Shown: positions 23,601 through 34,724, counted from the first letter of the stretch. The stretch: DNA of 64,000 nucleotides from Ornithodoros turicata (GCF_037126465.1 NC_088204.1:19102804-19166803); one strand, 5' to 3'. Notes: generated from the letters alone by a model not told the origin. A program made the numbers and translations.

Positions 23601-26600
23601 GCGTCGCGCCGGCGCGAGGCTCTCTTCGCACCCGTTTTCGGACAAGAAAACACGCATTGCTGACATTTTTTGCTCACGCCTCGCGAAGTCTTATCTGCTT
23701 GTGTTGATGACGATGACAGTACGTTGTGGTTTTGTGCCTTTTCATTACTTTTTTTTTTTTGTTCGCGCCGCTAATGCTGACGGTGGTAAAATGGGCATGA
23801 TGCCGCTGCCGTTCAAGGTTCCATCGGCGCAGGCGTCTACGCGACATGTACCCATTTCTCGTTCTTTTCGGCGGCGTACTATTGTTCTTTCCGGACGTCA
23901 TGAGTGAAATTGAACCAAAGAAACTTCGATACGCGAGCGCGTAGGAAAAAGCAGTCGAGGTTCATCCGGAGTTACGAAGGTAATGAACGCTCAGAGCGAC
24001 GTTGTGCACAAATTACGTGTTACCTAGCATTATGTAATGAATAAAGCTTGATATTTTATGCCCTTCTTATCTTAGTACCTGTTTCACGACAAATGACGTT
24101 TTGCGGAACGCGCGGCGCTGGTAGTGCGGCGGCCATCTTTGTTTAACTTGGCGTGTTCCATTTAACGAATATCTCGATTTAACGAAACAAAGAGTCAGCA
24201 TTTACAAATTCGTTATATAGAGGTTCAACTGTACAATGCACAAAGTTTAGTAAATTGCGCAGGTCATAAACTACAAATATGTAAAGAACAGCAGAACTTT
24301 AAATATTTTCTGGATACGAGAAATGTCAGCTTCAAACTTTCTCGGAGCATCAAGGTCTTGTTTCAACCATTTAACACTATTAATCAAGCAGATTACACAA
24401 ATTTTTCAGTACATCAGGATGTTTTACAGCAAAGAGAAAAAAAGCTAGAGCTCACCCTTGTACTCCCTGCCAAATGGAGATGTCTTGTCTTGCAGACAAA
24501 GATACCACCATTTTCCAGCATCATCCGCGAATGAAGGAATGCAAAACTGCGAAATATGTGCTTCACTTCGCCTTGTCGTCCCTGCAATAAAGAACGTTGC
24601 CGAAGACGGTTAAGACAGTTAATTTTTGTGTGTACGTTACAACATAGCTTTTGACAACTTACAGAATGGGGTCCATCTATCACTTTGACGATGTCTCTGA
24701 TTTGTATCTGGTTCTGATCGGAATCCAGTGCAACTGCCTTACGAGCGTCGCTCTTTTTTGTGACAGACTGATGCTTCACTTGTACCACCTACATGACGGT
24801 AGAAGGCAGTAAGCAAATGGTTCACACAACCGAGGTTAAGCAGCTTGAGAAGATATCTCTAACACTATCGTACGTGTTTAGAGCAGTGTTTGTAGTACTG
24901 TCAAAATATTAAATACGGCCTTACTTGTCTCTGGGGCACGCTGTTTTTGTAATTTCATTCAGAGAAACAGCAAAAAAAGAAAAAGAAAAAAGCAGAAAGA
25001 AAGTTTTAGAGGGGCGGACAATTACCATGATAATAGACATGTCTCACACCCTTCTGTGAAGAGGTGTGCAAGTCGTTTTCCACGATAATGCGTATTACCC
25101 TCATGGAGACTGAGGCAGAGCGTATCTCTCGCACTACTACATTTTTCAAACGCAACGTAACTTTTGAATTAAGGATTACATCAGCGCCAGGCCTCCGCTG
25201 GCGTATTCAGGGGACAAATTTTCTAACGCGATTCTCCCAACAGAGGAGAAGTTGCTTCACAATGCCTTGCAGGATACATCCGATCCTATTCTGTGTGTGG
25301 GTGATCAGCAAGTGTTCTGTTCCATATAAAAAGACCAAAGCACCTTGCCATACATGTTGAGGACTTGGAAGTGCTCCTTCTCAAGGCGAACAATAACACC
25401 GACGGTCTGGGGACTGAAACCAATAAGCAGTCATTGTTGATACAGACATTTTACAAAGGTATGTCAAAGGGGGGATATAGCAACTAGAAGTGGTAGAACC
25501 CCAGGAAGGATGAGACAACACGAGTAGCACACTAACAACGAGGAAGTCTATTCCACAACCGACTACATTATAACGACCATGTCATAATCGGCAACCTCTA
25601 TGAGGAGCCCGTCCGCACGATCCGCTAGGGGCGCTACTCATCGGCCCGCGAGATCTACATCATGATTGGACAATGGAAATTTGAATTTTGAACACACAGA
25701 AGCGGACGTGTGACTACCGTTGCGGATGACAGCAACAGCTCCTATGAAAACGCGTAGAATGATGATGATGATCAACTTTAGAAAGAAGCATCTCTCGTGG
25801 GACATCCACCGCTTGTACAAAAATACTAAGGTAAGCTGAAGTACAAAGTATATTGCAGAAATTGAGGAAGCAGTAACTGGGCCGATGAGTTGCGCCACCG
25901 CTAGCTTCCAAATGCGGCGCTGGGAAGGGGTGCCTATGACAATGCCATTATAATCTAGCAGGTCGTGGTCTATTCACACAGACATGGCCCAGTTAACATC
26001 ACACAAAAATTCCCTCTCCCTATTCCGAAAGATCAATAGACACATTACTTATATACCCATGTCACAGAGGCAGTCTTCGATACAGTCGCTGACAAATTTT
26101 TCGGACTTCTAGGAGTCATGAAATTGGTTCGAACTATCGGGGAGTCCGAATTTTTGGTGAATTGCATAAATCTGCTTTATTTAAAAAACCTTCACTGAGA
26201 ATATTCAAAGTTATTTAAAAAATGAATCTTTATGTGTCTGCTTCGCTGCTCGAACGCACAACAACGTATCATACCGAATTTCGGCGAGTTCATCACCAGT
26301 GTAGTCACCAGAACAAAAATTGCTCATGTGGAAGGGGGTGCGCATCAACGACATCCTCATCACTGCCATCGTTTTTACCTCTTTTTATGTTGTCAGTGCC
26401 GAAGACGGCAACGATACTAACGCTGCTGAAGTGCCAAACAGCGACGTCACATTATCCTCGATCGTCGATGACTTTACGTCTTTGCCTCTACTGAACACAT
26501 CTATCCTAGCAACATCATCAACATCCTCACTAGAAGTTGAGGTCGGCATTTCAGTATTTCCAATACTCAAAGATACTCGTAATTGAAGAGACGTGTATTG

Positions 26601-29600
26601 AAAAATAAGTCCTTGTATTGCTATCTGGAGGATGGGATAAGTAGCAGTGCTTCGTAGCATTCAGTTTTGGTCGCGCACAAATAACCTCTGCCTTCCCGCA
26701 TGCGTCATGTCGGAAATGGCGAATGGCCTTCATGACGTAAAAACAGTACGAAATATCTAGAGCGGGAGCACATTTCTCTGCCGAATTTCTGGCGCTCGGG
26801 AGATGGTAAATCCCAAAAACTATATAAACGGTTTTAAGCAATGTGTGTACAAATAATCAGGCACGTCTTCCGAGGAACGGTGCAAATTATTAGATGCGGA
26901 AATACAATGTTTCTATGGGCCGTTTGACGGAGCCAACAGTTTTGTCCAAAAAATTGGAAAGTCCGAATTATGGGTTGGCGACTGTAATCATTGAAACCAA
27001 TGGCCATTGAACGTGTGCATAGCGCAGCCTAGCGTGTAACGTGTCAACTTCTCAAAGGGCATTGGATCCAGTGCTTCCTGGCAGGTTGACACGTTACACA
27101 CTTGGTGACGCTACACGCATGTTCAATGGCCGTTAGTTTCAATGATTATTGAAGGCTGCCCTAGTGAAGGTGGTATAAGTAGGGCCATGTGTCTTTGGGT
27201 TTTATGTTTTTTGAAAATCGTGGGATAAAAATAACGTTTCATTTCAGGAGCTGTAAAACAGGGTAAAATCGGGCGATATCAGTTGGATAAGTACATTTTC
27301 AGGTGTAAAAAAAAAAACTCTATTCGCAATTTTGATGAACACAAGATGCGGAACAGCCATGTTGAATGTAAAAGCATAGCACTGGCTAAATTGGCACTTT
27401 GCAAGGTTAGTTTTGGGGTTTTTAGGGTTGTACCCTAAGTGATGATGCAAATCAGGGGGTAAAAACAGCTTATGCCAGGTTTAACCCTAAAACACTGGGC
27501 CTTAGGTATAAGCAATGCGTCTATTGGTCCTTCGGATAAGGAAAGGGAATCTTTGTGTGATCTCAAGCTGTGTGAATAGACTTCTTTGTTGTTAGTGCAC
27601 CTCTTGTTGTCTCTCATCCTTCTTGTGGTTTTAGGGCTTTGAGTTGCAATGCATGACCAGCAGGCCCAGTGAGATGTTTTAGGAGGCAAATACTTACTCC
27701 AACTGTACAAGGTCACCCCACTGAAACTGACCCAATGAGTCTACACCTGTAGCCATGTCAGCACAAAGTTGTAAATCTCTTGGCAGCACTTTAAGCTGAA
27801 AGAAAAACAAAAATTTAGACAGCTCATAACAACTGACCTCTCACATAACTTTCGACAAATATAAAAATTATGGTAAATTTGAAGTGCTATTAAAAATATA
27901 TAAATTTATGGTAAATTACCTCGTGCATTGTGAGATCAGAGAAGAGCACAACCATGTTCTCTTCGACGCGAACGATGAGACCGGTATCCCCCTCGAATCG
28001 ACCAGAAATTACTTTGACATGGTCACCCATTTTGAAGTATTTACGCAGCTCGTGAAATTGGAAGTCCAAAGGATCCTGGCAGAACACAGAACAAGGTCAA
28101 TGTTACAACTAATGAAATGTCCAGAATAATTATAAATGCATACATGCTGCCCACAACCATATACCTACTGTCAAGTCCTCATGTTTCGGAATCATGGTGA
28201 TCTTGTTCCCATCAATGCTGATGATCTTGCCTTGCAGGTGCACCAACTCTCCTTCAGCGACCTCAACATTGTCACCAGGCGCAAAGGAATGACCCTGTTC
28301 CTCTTTGCGGCTTTCACCCACTGGTGCCAAAATGAGTCAAGGGATGTTGAATGCTCTCTCTTAAAAGGGTTGTGACATACTGCCCGGAGTTGTATCAAAT
28401 AGGTGTATGATGACATGAGAGTTATTTGCATTAAAATCAACTCGGAGTTATACAGCAAAGCAGGTAATAACTGTATAGGGGTTGAATTCATTAAGACACT
28501 GACACATACTAATGTGTCAAAACAGCAGGATGCTTCTCCAGTGATATTCCTGGCATTTTCAACACGGAAGAGCCACAACCTCTTTTGGAGATACATATAG
28601 ATATTGAGCATGCGAGGCAAAAGCCTACACTCTAAAAACGGAGCTGCACCTCAAAACGAGGAGGTGTAAACCATTTGTGTGGCAATTATGAATCACATAA
28701 TGCCACAAAAATGGTGTACGACCCCCCCTCCCCTTTTTCACCAAATCAGGGGAGAGAACGATTTTGCTCGGGATGATGGTTGAGTAGGAACATGCGACGC
28801 GGTGAAATTCATTTTTAAGAGTGTATGTTGAGGATACATTCAAGCTCTAGACCTTCAGGTTGCTCTTCAAACTTTTCCAGTTCAGACAACGTTGGTTTCA
28901 CACCGTCTGCAATCTACAGAAATACAGGTAGAAGGTTGCAGCGCACGTGACACGCAAGAGAAAGAAATCCTAAAACAAAATGTAGAAACGTAACTCACAA
29001 TTGCAGAAATAGCAAAGGCCTTGTACAGGAACCCCTTCCGGCTGTACCGGTTGCCTTCAAAGATGAGGAAGTCGCCATCCGTTGTTACTTCTCCACCAAT
29101 GGCTCTGAAGAAATTTAAAATTTAGGATCCACTTCAAACGACGCGCACTGCGGATGTTCACACAGACCGAATGGCGTCCACGTCAAACAGCTTCGCCGCG
29201 GGTCTCTTGAATTTCTTTCTTTTCTCGGGCTCCTAGTTGTGTGATAAGAGACGTTGAAGGAATAGCGACAAAACATATTCTTGCGGGACTTACGTTGCTC
29301 GTGCGCAGCGCACCTCTCAACCTGGTATAGTCGATGCGTGGAAGGAGTTTGAGGTTCACTTGGTTCTGAGCCGTGTCTACGTAATCCACTTGAGCCAAGT
29401 CGTCTCGATAGATGCCACGCTTTAGTCGCACCCACTGCTTGGGCCGTAACTGCGCTTGTTCTCGCGTCACCCGCAGGACATCTGTCATTTCTTTGATGGG
29501 CACCATCTGAGGAGATGTGGCTAATTAAGCATTTCCACAGTAATGTAACCTTGAAGCCTGCCCCTGGTGAATTGTTCATACCGTCTGCTGGTAGAGACCG

Positions 29601-30847
29601 ATTCGAAGGTTCCCGACGCCCTGAATGACCTGTTTGACGTGTGTGTGTTTGTAGGCTTCAATGTAGATGTAGCCCTTGACACCTTCTGGAGCGACAACGC
29701 TGCAGATTTGCAAAGGCTGGAAACACGTAGGACCAGTTTACTTTTCATGTCTTTCAGCAATACCCGCTTTCTAGCAAATAATAGACGACTTACCTCGTCT
29801 GTGTTTTGGTACGCAATAAATTTGCGCATCATTTGTAAAACAGTGGCTTTCTCTTCTCCTATCCTGCATTTTACCATCCAGAGGTTTGGGTCCCTATTTA
29901 AGCGAGAAAATATCTGTTACAAACAAAACACAAACAACATTGTGAAATCCTAGGGGAAGTCAGGATATCCTGACCCTCGTCAAATTCTATTATCACAGAG
30001 TGCTTCAATGACCTTAGTGTACATAGTATGCTGTACAGGACCCTCCCCCTTAGAAGAATCCTGAATCTGCTCCTGGTGAAACTTTTTTTTTATCATGAAG
30101 TAGCAGGACCCATCACTCACTTCACTCCAGGAAGAAGGGTCTGTTGAGCAATTTCGTCAGAAAGCTCGACATCTGCCTCTCGATAGCCACCTTCGGCAGC
30201 GACAGTGTCAGCATACTTTCTCCGGTAGTAGTCTTCAATTTCATCTTCCTTCTGTGACCTAAATATCGGCAAAACGAAGAAATACCAGCAAGGTTAATTC
30301 GATAAGCAGTGCAGCCAAGTACTGGCGTACTCACGTGAGCATCATCTGCAGACGCCTGTGAGAGTGAAGTTCTTTAGCGGATGAATCATCTGTGGTGCGA
30401 TGAGAATCTATCATGTCTTCTGCTCCTTCTTCCCAGTCCTCCTCATCTTCAACTTCGTCGTCGACTTCGGCCTCATCGAGAATGAAGCCACCATAGCGAG
30501 ATTTCTTTCGGCGCTTGCGCCTTGACGCGTCCTCATCTTCTTCATCTTCCTCCTCATCATATTCATCCTGGAATGACCAAAAGAATGTTTTTAAAACAAC
30601 AGATTATGTGTAAATGCATGCATGTTATAAAAATTCAACTAGCCTCATCTTCATCTAAATTTTCCCCTTCAGGCTCTTCTTCCGGTTCTGGTTCTTCGAC
30701 CTCTGCAACTTCTTGTGCTTCATCGTCTGCTACGTCACTTCCAGCATCACTGGCGGCCTCCTCCTCTTCCTCCTCACCCCTCTCACTGCCAGCAAAGCTG
30801 TGCTCGCTTTCATTGTCTGAGTAGTTGCTGCCTTCGCTCTCCGACAT
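17617..30847 (-). CDS. SUPT5H/Spt5: Transcription elongation factor SPT5 (DSIF large subunit)
   Basis: SPT5 pairs with SPT4 as DSIF, binds RNA polymerase II and controls promoter-proximal pausing and elongation in the nucleus. I joined 24 coding exons in frame (5' to 3'): 30644-30847, 30335-30567, 30121-30258, 29794-29893, 29582-29716, 29294-29506, 29168-29232, 28999-29104, 28838-28913, 28169-28320, 27920-28075, 27698-27795, 25344-25413, 24663-24788, 24456-24581, 21378-21585, 21207-21312, 20996-21126, 20805-20910, 20556-20737, 18793-18936, 18579-18691, 17831-17926, 17617-17757. They total 3225 bases, or 1074 residues, close to the human length. Order: acidic N-terminus (about 1-110, then [13 protein letters not shown]), NGN domain (about 185-275), KOW modules ([15 protein letters not shown] about 490-505, [16 protein letters not shown] about 615-630), a Gly/Arg-rich linker, CTR repeats ([13 protein letters not shown], then SPSPTGY types, about 770-958) and C-terminal KOW sequence. 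Start ATG 30845-30847 gives [11 protein letters not shown], as expected for the family. The gene is intact; two introns use GC donors. Confidence 0.96.
18937..20555 (-). other. SPT5 intron 20 with pogo-like insertion
   Basis: Intron between exons 20 and 21. It holds the TA-flanked element at 19007-19683. The rest (19690-20550) shows no gene. Small frames here, such as 20070-20384 on plus, lack any domain. Confidence 0.7.
19007..19683. mobile_element. pogo/Tigger-like non-autonomous element, SPT5 intron 20
   Basis: The right end, read inward, is CAGTAAACTCTCGTTAACTT and the left end is CAGAAACAGAC followed by CAATTAACTCGAA. Both are followed by GAGATA words, and both sit beside TA (19005-19006 and 19684-19685). 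Ends with CAG and Tc1/mariner-type TA duplication are typical of pogo/Tigger. The left end is diverged, and no transposase frame remains. Confidence 0.55.
20911..20995 (-). other. SPT5 intron 18 with GC donor
   Basis: The exon ends CGAAG and the intron begins GCGAGT. The alternative GT a few bases on would shift the next exon out of the conserved SRTP/SQTP repeat frame, so the GC-AG intron is the only reading that keeps the protein. Confidence 0.75.
21425..21530 (-). repeat. Gly-rich expansion inside SPT5 exon 16
   Basis: CCTCCT/CCACC triplets on plus encode two poly-Gly runs and a [10 protein letters not shown] segment on minus, between the SSPMHP motif and the KOW sequence [16 protein letters not shown]. 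It lies in the natural Gly/Arg linker of SPT5, longer in Gly than usual. The frame is kept. Confidence 0.8.
21679..23203. mobile_element. Inverted-repeat element bounded by TTAAG
   Basis: The left end is TTAAGCAGGGAACGGTAAC and the right end inverted is TTAAGAGCGGGGAAGGGTAAC. Both are followed by GGAAACG-type words. After removing the Penelope-like insertion it would be about 770 bp. There is no transposase. The ends are too diverged to choose between a piggyBac (TTAA) and a hAT origin. Confidence 0.45.
21771..22516 (+). mobile_element. Penelope-like element fragment with GIY-YIG nuclease domain
   Basis: Flanked by the 12-bp direct repeat GTCCAGTACTGA (21759-21770 and 22517-22528), a clear target duplication. 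Inside are two inverted arms of about 95 bp (21799-21898 and 22425-22516) that share GGGACAGAGGAGGGACGACA. Between them an open frame encodes the C-terminal part of a Penelope-type polyprotein: a linker containing [18 protein letters not shown], then the GIY-YIG endonuclease signature [16 protein letters not shown] with the following Arg and Glu-His (RLSEH). The reverse transcriptase is missing, so it is 5'-truncated. The frame is intact to a TAG at 22429-22431 that lies in the right arm. Inverted terminal arms are known for Penelope-like elements. Confidence 0.82.
23258..24231. mobile_element. pogo/Tigger-like element, SPT5 intron 15
   Basis: The ends are CAGTTGAACCTCTCAATAAC and the inverse GTTATATAGAGGTTCAACTG, flanked by TA on both sides. 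Subterminal TTTAACGAA words repeat near both ends (for example 23280-23405 and 24168-24185). At 974 bp with no transposase frame, it is non-autonomous. Confidence 0.85.
26083..26984. mobile_element. pogo/Tigger-like element, SPT5 intron 12
   Basis: The left end is CAGTCGCTGACAAATTTTTC and the right end inverted is CAGTCGCCAACCCATAATTC, each followed by GGACTT and flanked by TA. The element is 902 bp. A plus-strand frame at 26320-26586 has a hydrophobic start and Ser/Thr/Asp-rich remainder, but I see no transposase motif in it. Confidence 0.75.
26986..27148. mobile_element. Foldback MITE beside the pogo-like element
   Basis: About 60-bp inverted arms: the left begins AATCATTGAAACCAATGGCC and the right is its inverse ending TTTCAATGATT. 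The arms include CGTGTAACGTGTCAAC on both sides. Confidence 0.75.
28627..28824. mobile_element. Family A hairpin MITE (A3) in SPT5 intron 9
   Basis: Ends ACACTCTAAAAACGGAGC and TTCATTTTTAAGAGTGT, flanked by TA. Its edge lies only about 11 bp inside the intron from the SPT5 exon 9 donor (exon ends at 28838). The left arm is shortened relative to the consensus. Confidence 0.8.
30568..30643 (-). other. SPT5 intron 1 with GC donor
   Basis: The first exon ends GATGAG and the intron starts GCTAGT. It ends with a good acceptor (CATTCCAG). Using the nearby GT would bring an immediate stop, so the 76-bp GC-AG intron is the only reading that keeps the frame. Confidence 0.75.
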
Positions 30848-30868
30848 CCTAGTAATTTCCTAAAGAGT
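30848..30868 (-). other. Possible 5' UTR segment of SPT5 exon carrying the start codon
   Basis: Upstream of the ATG on minus is a pyrimidine-rich TTTTGTTTGTCTTACAG, which looks like a splice acceptor at 30869-30870. A non-coding 5' exon further upstream (above 30.9 kb) is therefore likely, but I could not place it. Confidence 0.4.
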
Positions 30869-30899
30869 CTGTAAGACAAACAAAAGTACTTCTCAGCTT

Positions 30900-31920
30900 A
30901 TACTATGCTTTGCTTGCAGAAATCATAACAGTGTTCGAGGTATGAATGACAGCGCATGCTCTTCGACAAACTGGAAACAAAGTATAATGTACAACTTTTA
31001 ACAGCTAACGTAGCTTTTCCGAACGTCAGACCACATCAGCTTGATATGCAATCCCTACGCTTTGGTGCGCTGCCAAGTGGCATGAAGCGCAGCACAGCAT
31101 TGGGATTTTGTTGACGCTCTCCACATTCGATTAAAAGTAACACAGGAAAACAAGCAAGCAAAGATACAAGCAAGCAAGCAACAAACAAGCAAAGCTACGC
31201 AAAAGGCCATAAAAATGTTCGCGTGGCTCAAGTCACCGAGGTACTACCGCTGCAAAACTAAGCACCCTGCAAAGTAATTAAAACCATTCTGTTTCTTTCA
31301 AGTAATACGTCATTCTGGAAAACGTGCGATAGTTACATATGCCACACGACTGCCTATGTTTCAAAACAAGTAGGCCGACAGGCATCAGAACTGAATCGAG
31401 TGGCATATCGTCTACTGTCGTGGCTATTACCAGTTGGATCACTGCCCGATTACTGATCTAGAACAATACTGGTCTCACAAAAGCTTCATTCAATACTCGA
31501 GCTTCACAAAAGCTTACAACGCTAATTGCAATAAAAAAATTGGATTTAAGAAAAACGATACAAATGTCTAGAGGGGTCTCCGTTCATGCTAAGCCTAGCT
31601 CACGGGAACCGATCGCGGCATACCGGGTCATGATACAAGTTCGCAATCTTGACGGAACTGACCTTCTAAAGTCAAGAGAAGAAGACTAAGCAAATGAATG
31701 CAAATGTTACTCCTGTTGATGTTCTACATCAGTAGAAAAAGTCCGTGAGACAGAAATATCACAGCAACGACAGCAACACAACTATCGAAACATGGATTTG
31801 GATTGGAAAACGGATTATGTTGGATTGATGCGTTGATAGCGATGGGACCATGGGACGATGGGGTGTCGCTAAAACGAAACTGGAAAGAAGAACTGCTCCA
31901 GCAATGCGACTATGCCCAAG
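30900..31920. other. Upstream region of SPT5, no gene seen
   Basis: Probably contains the SPT5 promoter by position. No clear core promoter motif stands out. An AAGCAAGC-rich patch is at 31150-31195. Confidence 0.35.
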
Positions 31921-31924
31921 TCCG

Positions 31925-32480
31925 TGCATTATATCGTTCAATTTTACCTATACATACATCTTTGCGCATTTTTTATTCAATCTACTTACGTTACGTGATT
32001 TAAAAGTTCATAACGGCAGCCGTTTGCTACGACGTGGGGGGGGGGGGGGGGGGGGGGTAATGGCAGGATAGGCACGCCGTTGTTGGCCACAGAGAAGTGG
32101 GCGTCGTCACGACTATAGCAAAAAAAAATTAAAGAACAGAAAACACAAAGAAAGGACGGACGGATGGAGAATAGAGGAGGATGAAGGATGGGGATGCGGT
32201 GAGGGTGCACGAAGGAGTGGTTCTACCGCTCTCCTGGCCAATCACTTCTGCCAGCAACCATTTCTGCAATTCTGAGTCTTCCCAACATGCCTCTCTCTGT
32301 GCACTTGGTCTGTAACCAGTGATATCAATTTCAATCCAAATCCATCGATTTTCTCCAAAATGGTGGCACCCAGTAAATAAGGGTGAGGTGTAAGTACTGG
32401 ATGGATGTAATAATAGACAACTGTATTTCGATCTGTGATTGACCAGAAGCCTCAATGTTGACGAAAAAGAAAATAATAGA
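31925..32480. repeat. Dispersed repeat D, copy 1
   Basis: Aligns by eye with 48480-48920 in the same orientation. Shared phrases include TATACATACATCTTTGCGCA, TTTAAAAGTTCA, CCTGGCCAATCACTTCTGCC, GTCTTCCCAACATGCCTCTC and CTGTGATTG. A 22-base poly-G run (32036-32057) interrupts this copy. Confidence 0.7.
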
Positions 32481-32918
32481 GAGAGGTATAGTAGGTATAA
32501 TACACGGCACTGTACTACATAGGAAAGCAGCACCAACAACAGCTGTGGTAAGCAACATTATCCTCCTTTCCCAGATGCGACCAAAGGAACGAGTCAAGGG
32601 GTTTGAACCCCCTCCCCGACTCTCCACTATCGAGGCCTTACTTCTGTTCGAACCGATGTATGCATTCCTTCGTCCACTATCCTAGGACTTGTCTCGCTTT
32701 GTCTCCCTTCCACAGAAATTGTATTCGTATGGTCAGCTACACCCAATCAAATCATGCATCACTCCCAAACTTTCCGAACAAATCAATCTAGTGTCGTTAT
32801 GTGGATGACATTTTTTAGTATCGCTAGTCGCTGTTTTGTTGTCCCGTCGGGAAATGTTGCCTTCTACTGGATTGTACCAGTTCGCTTGCATTTCTATATT
32901 CTTGTCCTCACTTCTGCC

Positions 32919-33187
32919 CAGTGGCGTCACCCCCCCCCCCCCCCTACCCCAGCAATAATGTGTCCCTTTCCATCCGAGGCGATACTCGATAAATAACAGT
33001 ATCATATCGTACACGGAAAAAAACCACATGCTCGCCGAGGGCTTCCTATGTTGTTTTTGGCGTCACCTCGCTACAGAAAAAGAGAGGAGGACGAGGCGGT
33101 ACTGGTGCAGCACGTCATCCCCTTCTGTCGCATCACCCGGTGCGGACCGCACCCCCCCCCCCCCCCCCCCCCCCCCCAACGCCACTG
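32919..33187. mobile_element. hAT-like MITE with CAGTGGCGT ends and long poly-C
   Basis: Left CAGTGGCGTCACC and right AACGCCACTG are inverted ends. CTTCTG occurs just outside on both sides (32911-32916 and 33188-33193), a likely target duplication. Poly-C runs at about 32930-32943 and 33152-33177 are internal. Confidence 0.65.
33152..33177. repeat. Poly-C tract (26 bases)
   Basis: Uninterrupted C homopolymer. Similar shorter runs occur throughout the window, for example a poly-G at 32036-32057. Exact lengths in such runs are unreliable in sequencing. Confidence 0.9.
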
Positions 33188-33948
33188 CTTCTGATACCTC
33201 CTGGTTTGACCAGCTTTTTTGGTGTGCTCAACCGAAGTCTTCCTGACCTTATCTTCACCTCGGAATTATCTTTGGCGGTCCCTTTCGCTAACTTCCTACG
33301 GCAACACTGATTTTTTATTGGCAGTACGGCCGTTCAAACCCAAAATATTTGCTGTGAAATATGGTGTAGTCAAGTCAAGTCAAGTGTACAGCTTTCCCGT
33401 TCAGGTTTATTTTTGTGGAACCTCCTTGTTCTATCTCCTTCTGACTCCAGAACTCTCCCCCACCCCCACCCCACCCATCTTTCCATTTCTATTTACCTTC
33501 GAAAAAATAGCTGTGCACAGTCTGGTATAACGTGCCCAGAATAATCGGGGAATACGTAGATAAATTACGCCTAGTTGACATTTTCATATATTGCGAGGAC
33601 AGCGTAATATCGCGGACTCTCGCGATGTTGGATACGAAGCCAAAAAAATAAATGAAAAATAAAACAACAACAACAAAAAAACGCACCCGGCGTTTTTTTT
33701 TAGTAGCAAGGGAAAAAGAGTAGCAAGGTAGTAGCAGGTAGTAGCAAGCAAAAAAGTAGCAAGGGCAAAAGAAAAAAAGGACCTTGTTAATTTTTCCTCG
33801 TTCGCTGAGTTACCGTTTAGCTCGTACACTGTATATTTTTTGTGTGTGTACAAACGTAAAGCGCTCACTACCTAGGCTGCTGGTTTCGGAATCGACCCTA
33901 CCAGGGCTCCCGTACGTCGGGAACTTATGCGGAAATGCAATCGAAATG

Positions 33949-34724
33949 CTGTTTGTAAACAAATGACGTCATAATGTTCGACAGCGCCACGAGTTTGGTA
34001 GAGTAAAACTACGTTCAAAGCTAGTGGCGAACAAGGTCGCGCCCGAAAGCCACCGTCTTGAAGGGATTACGATGGTCTCTGAAAAGAACGCGACCTTCAG
34101 TCCTACTTTTCTTTCAATAGGGGGACTCTTAAAAATGAACTTCACCACATAGCACTCTCCTAGCCAACCATCATCCCGAATGACAACGTTCTCGCCCCTG
34201 ATTTGTTGAAAACGGGAGGAGGAGCCTGTTTTGTGCCGTGCATAATGGCATAAAATAGGCTCCTCCTCCCGTTTTCAGCAAATCAGGGGCGGGAACGTTG
34301 TCATTCGGGATGATGGTTGGCTAGGAGCGTGCTATGTGGTGAAGTTCATTTCTAAGAGTGTAGGGGCAGCGAACAAATGCCCATTCGTGGAACCCATGCA
34401 GCTCTCCCCTTCCGATCTGTTTTGGTTTCGGTGTGCCAGTGGCGTATCTAGGGTGTGGCAGGTGTGGACAGGTGCCATGGGCGCCAGGTGAACAGGGGCG
34501 CCATTATGTCGTCGGGTTGTGAATGTGCCAGGTCAGGTACTCAACCTGGCACATTCATAGATGATCTAAAGCACCCGCCATTAGAGAGGTTGTAGTGTGA
34601 AACCTAGTGCGGACCACACGAAAACGCATCCCCAAGGACATCATGTTAACCATGTTGCCATGGGCGCAGGTAGCTCTAGATATGTGTCTACCAACGTCAT
34701 GATGACGCTTCTCAGGTAGAGGTG
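33949..34724 (+). mobile_element. MITE family B, copy 4, twice interrupted
   Basis: Body segments at 33949-34124, 34363-34435 and 34688-34724 match family B in order. The first gap is a family A hairpin MITE (34125-34362). The second gap (about 34437-34687) begins CAGTGGCGTATCTAGG, a common DNA-element end, but its far end is not an inverse copy. The extreme left TIR is missing. Confidence 0.8.
34125..34362. mobile_element. Family A hairpin MITE (A4), near-perfect foldback
   Basis: Arms from ACTCTTAAAAATGAACTTCA to the inverse ending CTAAGAGTG pair almost completely around the loop GTGCCGTGCATAATGGCA. TAGGGG lies on both sides of the insertion inside the family B host copy, which supports a 6-bp target duplication in this copy. 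Confidence 0.9.

Larger units (their letters stand above)
21586..24455 (-). other. SPT5 intron 15, large and transposon-filled
   Basis: This 2.87-kb intron separates exon 15 from exon 16. It contains an outer inverted-repeat element (21679-23203), a Penelope-like insertion inside it (21771-22516), and a pogo-like element (23258-24231). Neighbouring SPT5 introns are mostly about 60-200 bp. Confidence 0.8.
25414..27697 (-). other. SPT5 intron 12, transposon-filled
   Basis: This 2.28-kb intron between exons 12 and 13 holds a pogo-like element at 26083-26984 and a foldback element right beside it at 26986-27148. Remaining sequence shows no gene. Confidence 0.75.

Noticed and set aside
29115..29579. 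Minus-strand frame of 154 codons in a second reading frame
   Set aside because: Overlaps SPT5 exons 6 and 7 in a different frame; the SPT5 frame is the conserved one.
30522..30824. Plus-strand Ser/Ala-rich frame of 100 codons
   Set aside because: Antisense of the acidic N-terminal exons of SPT5.
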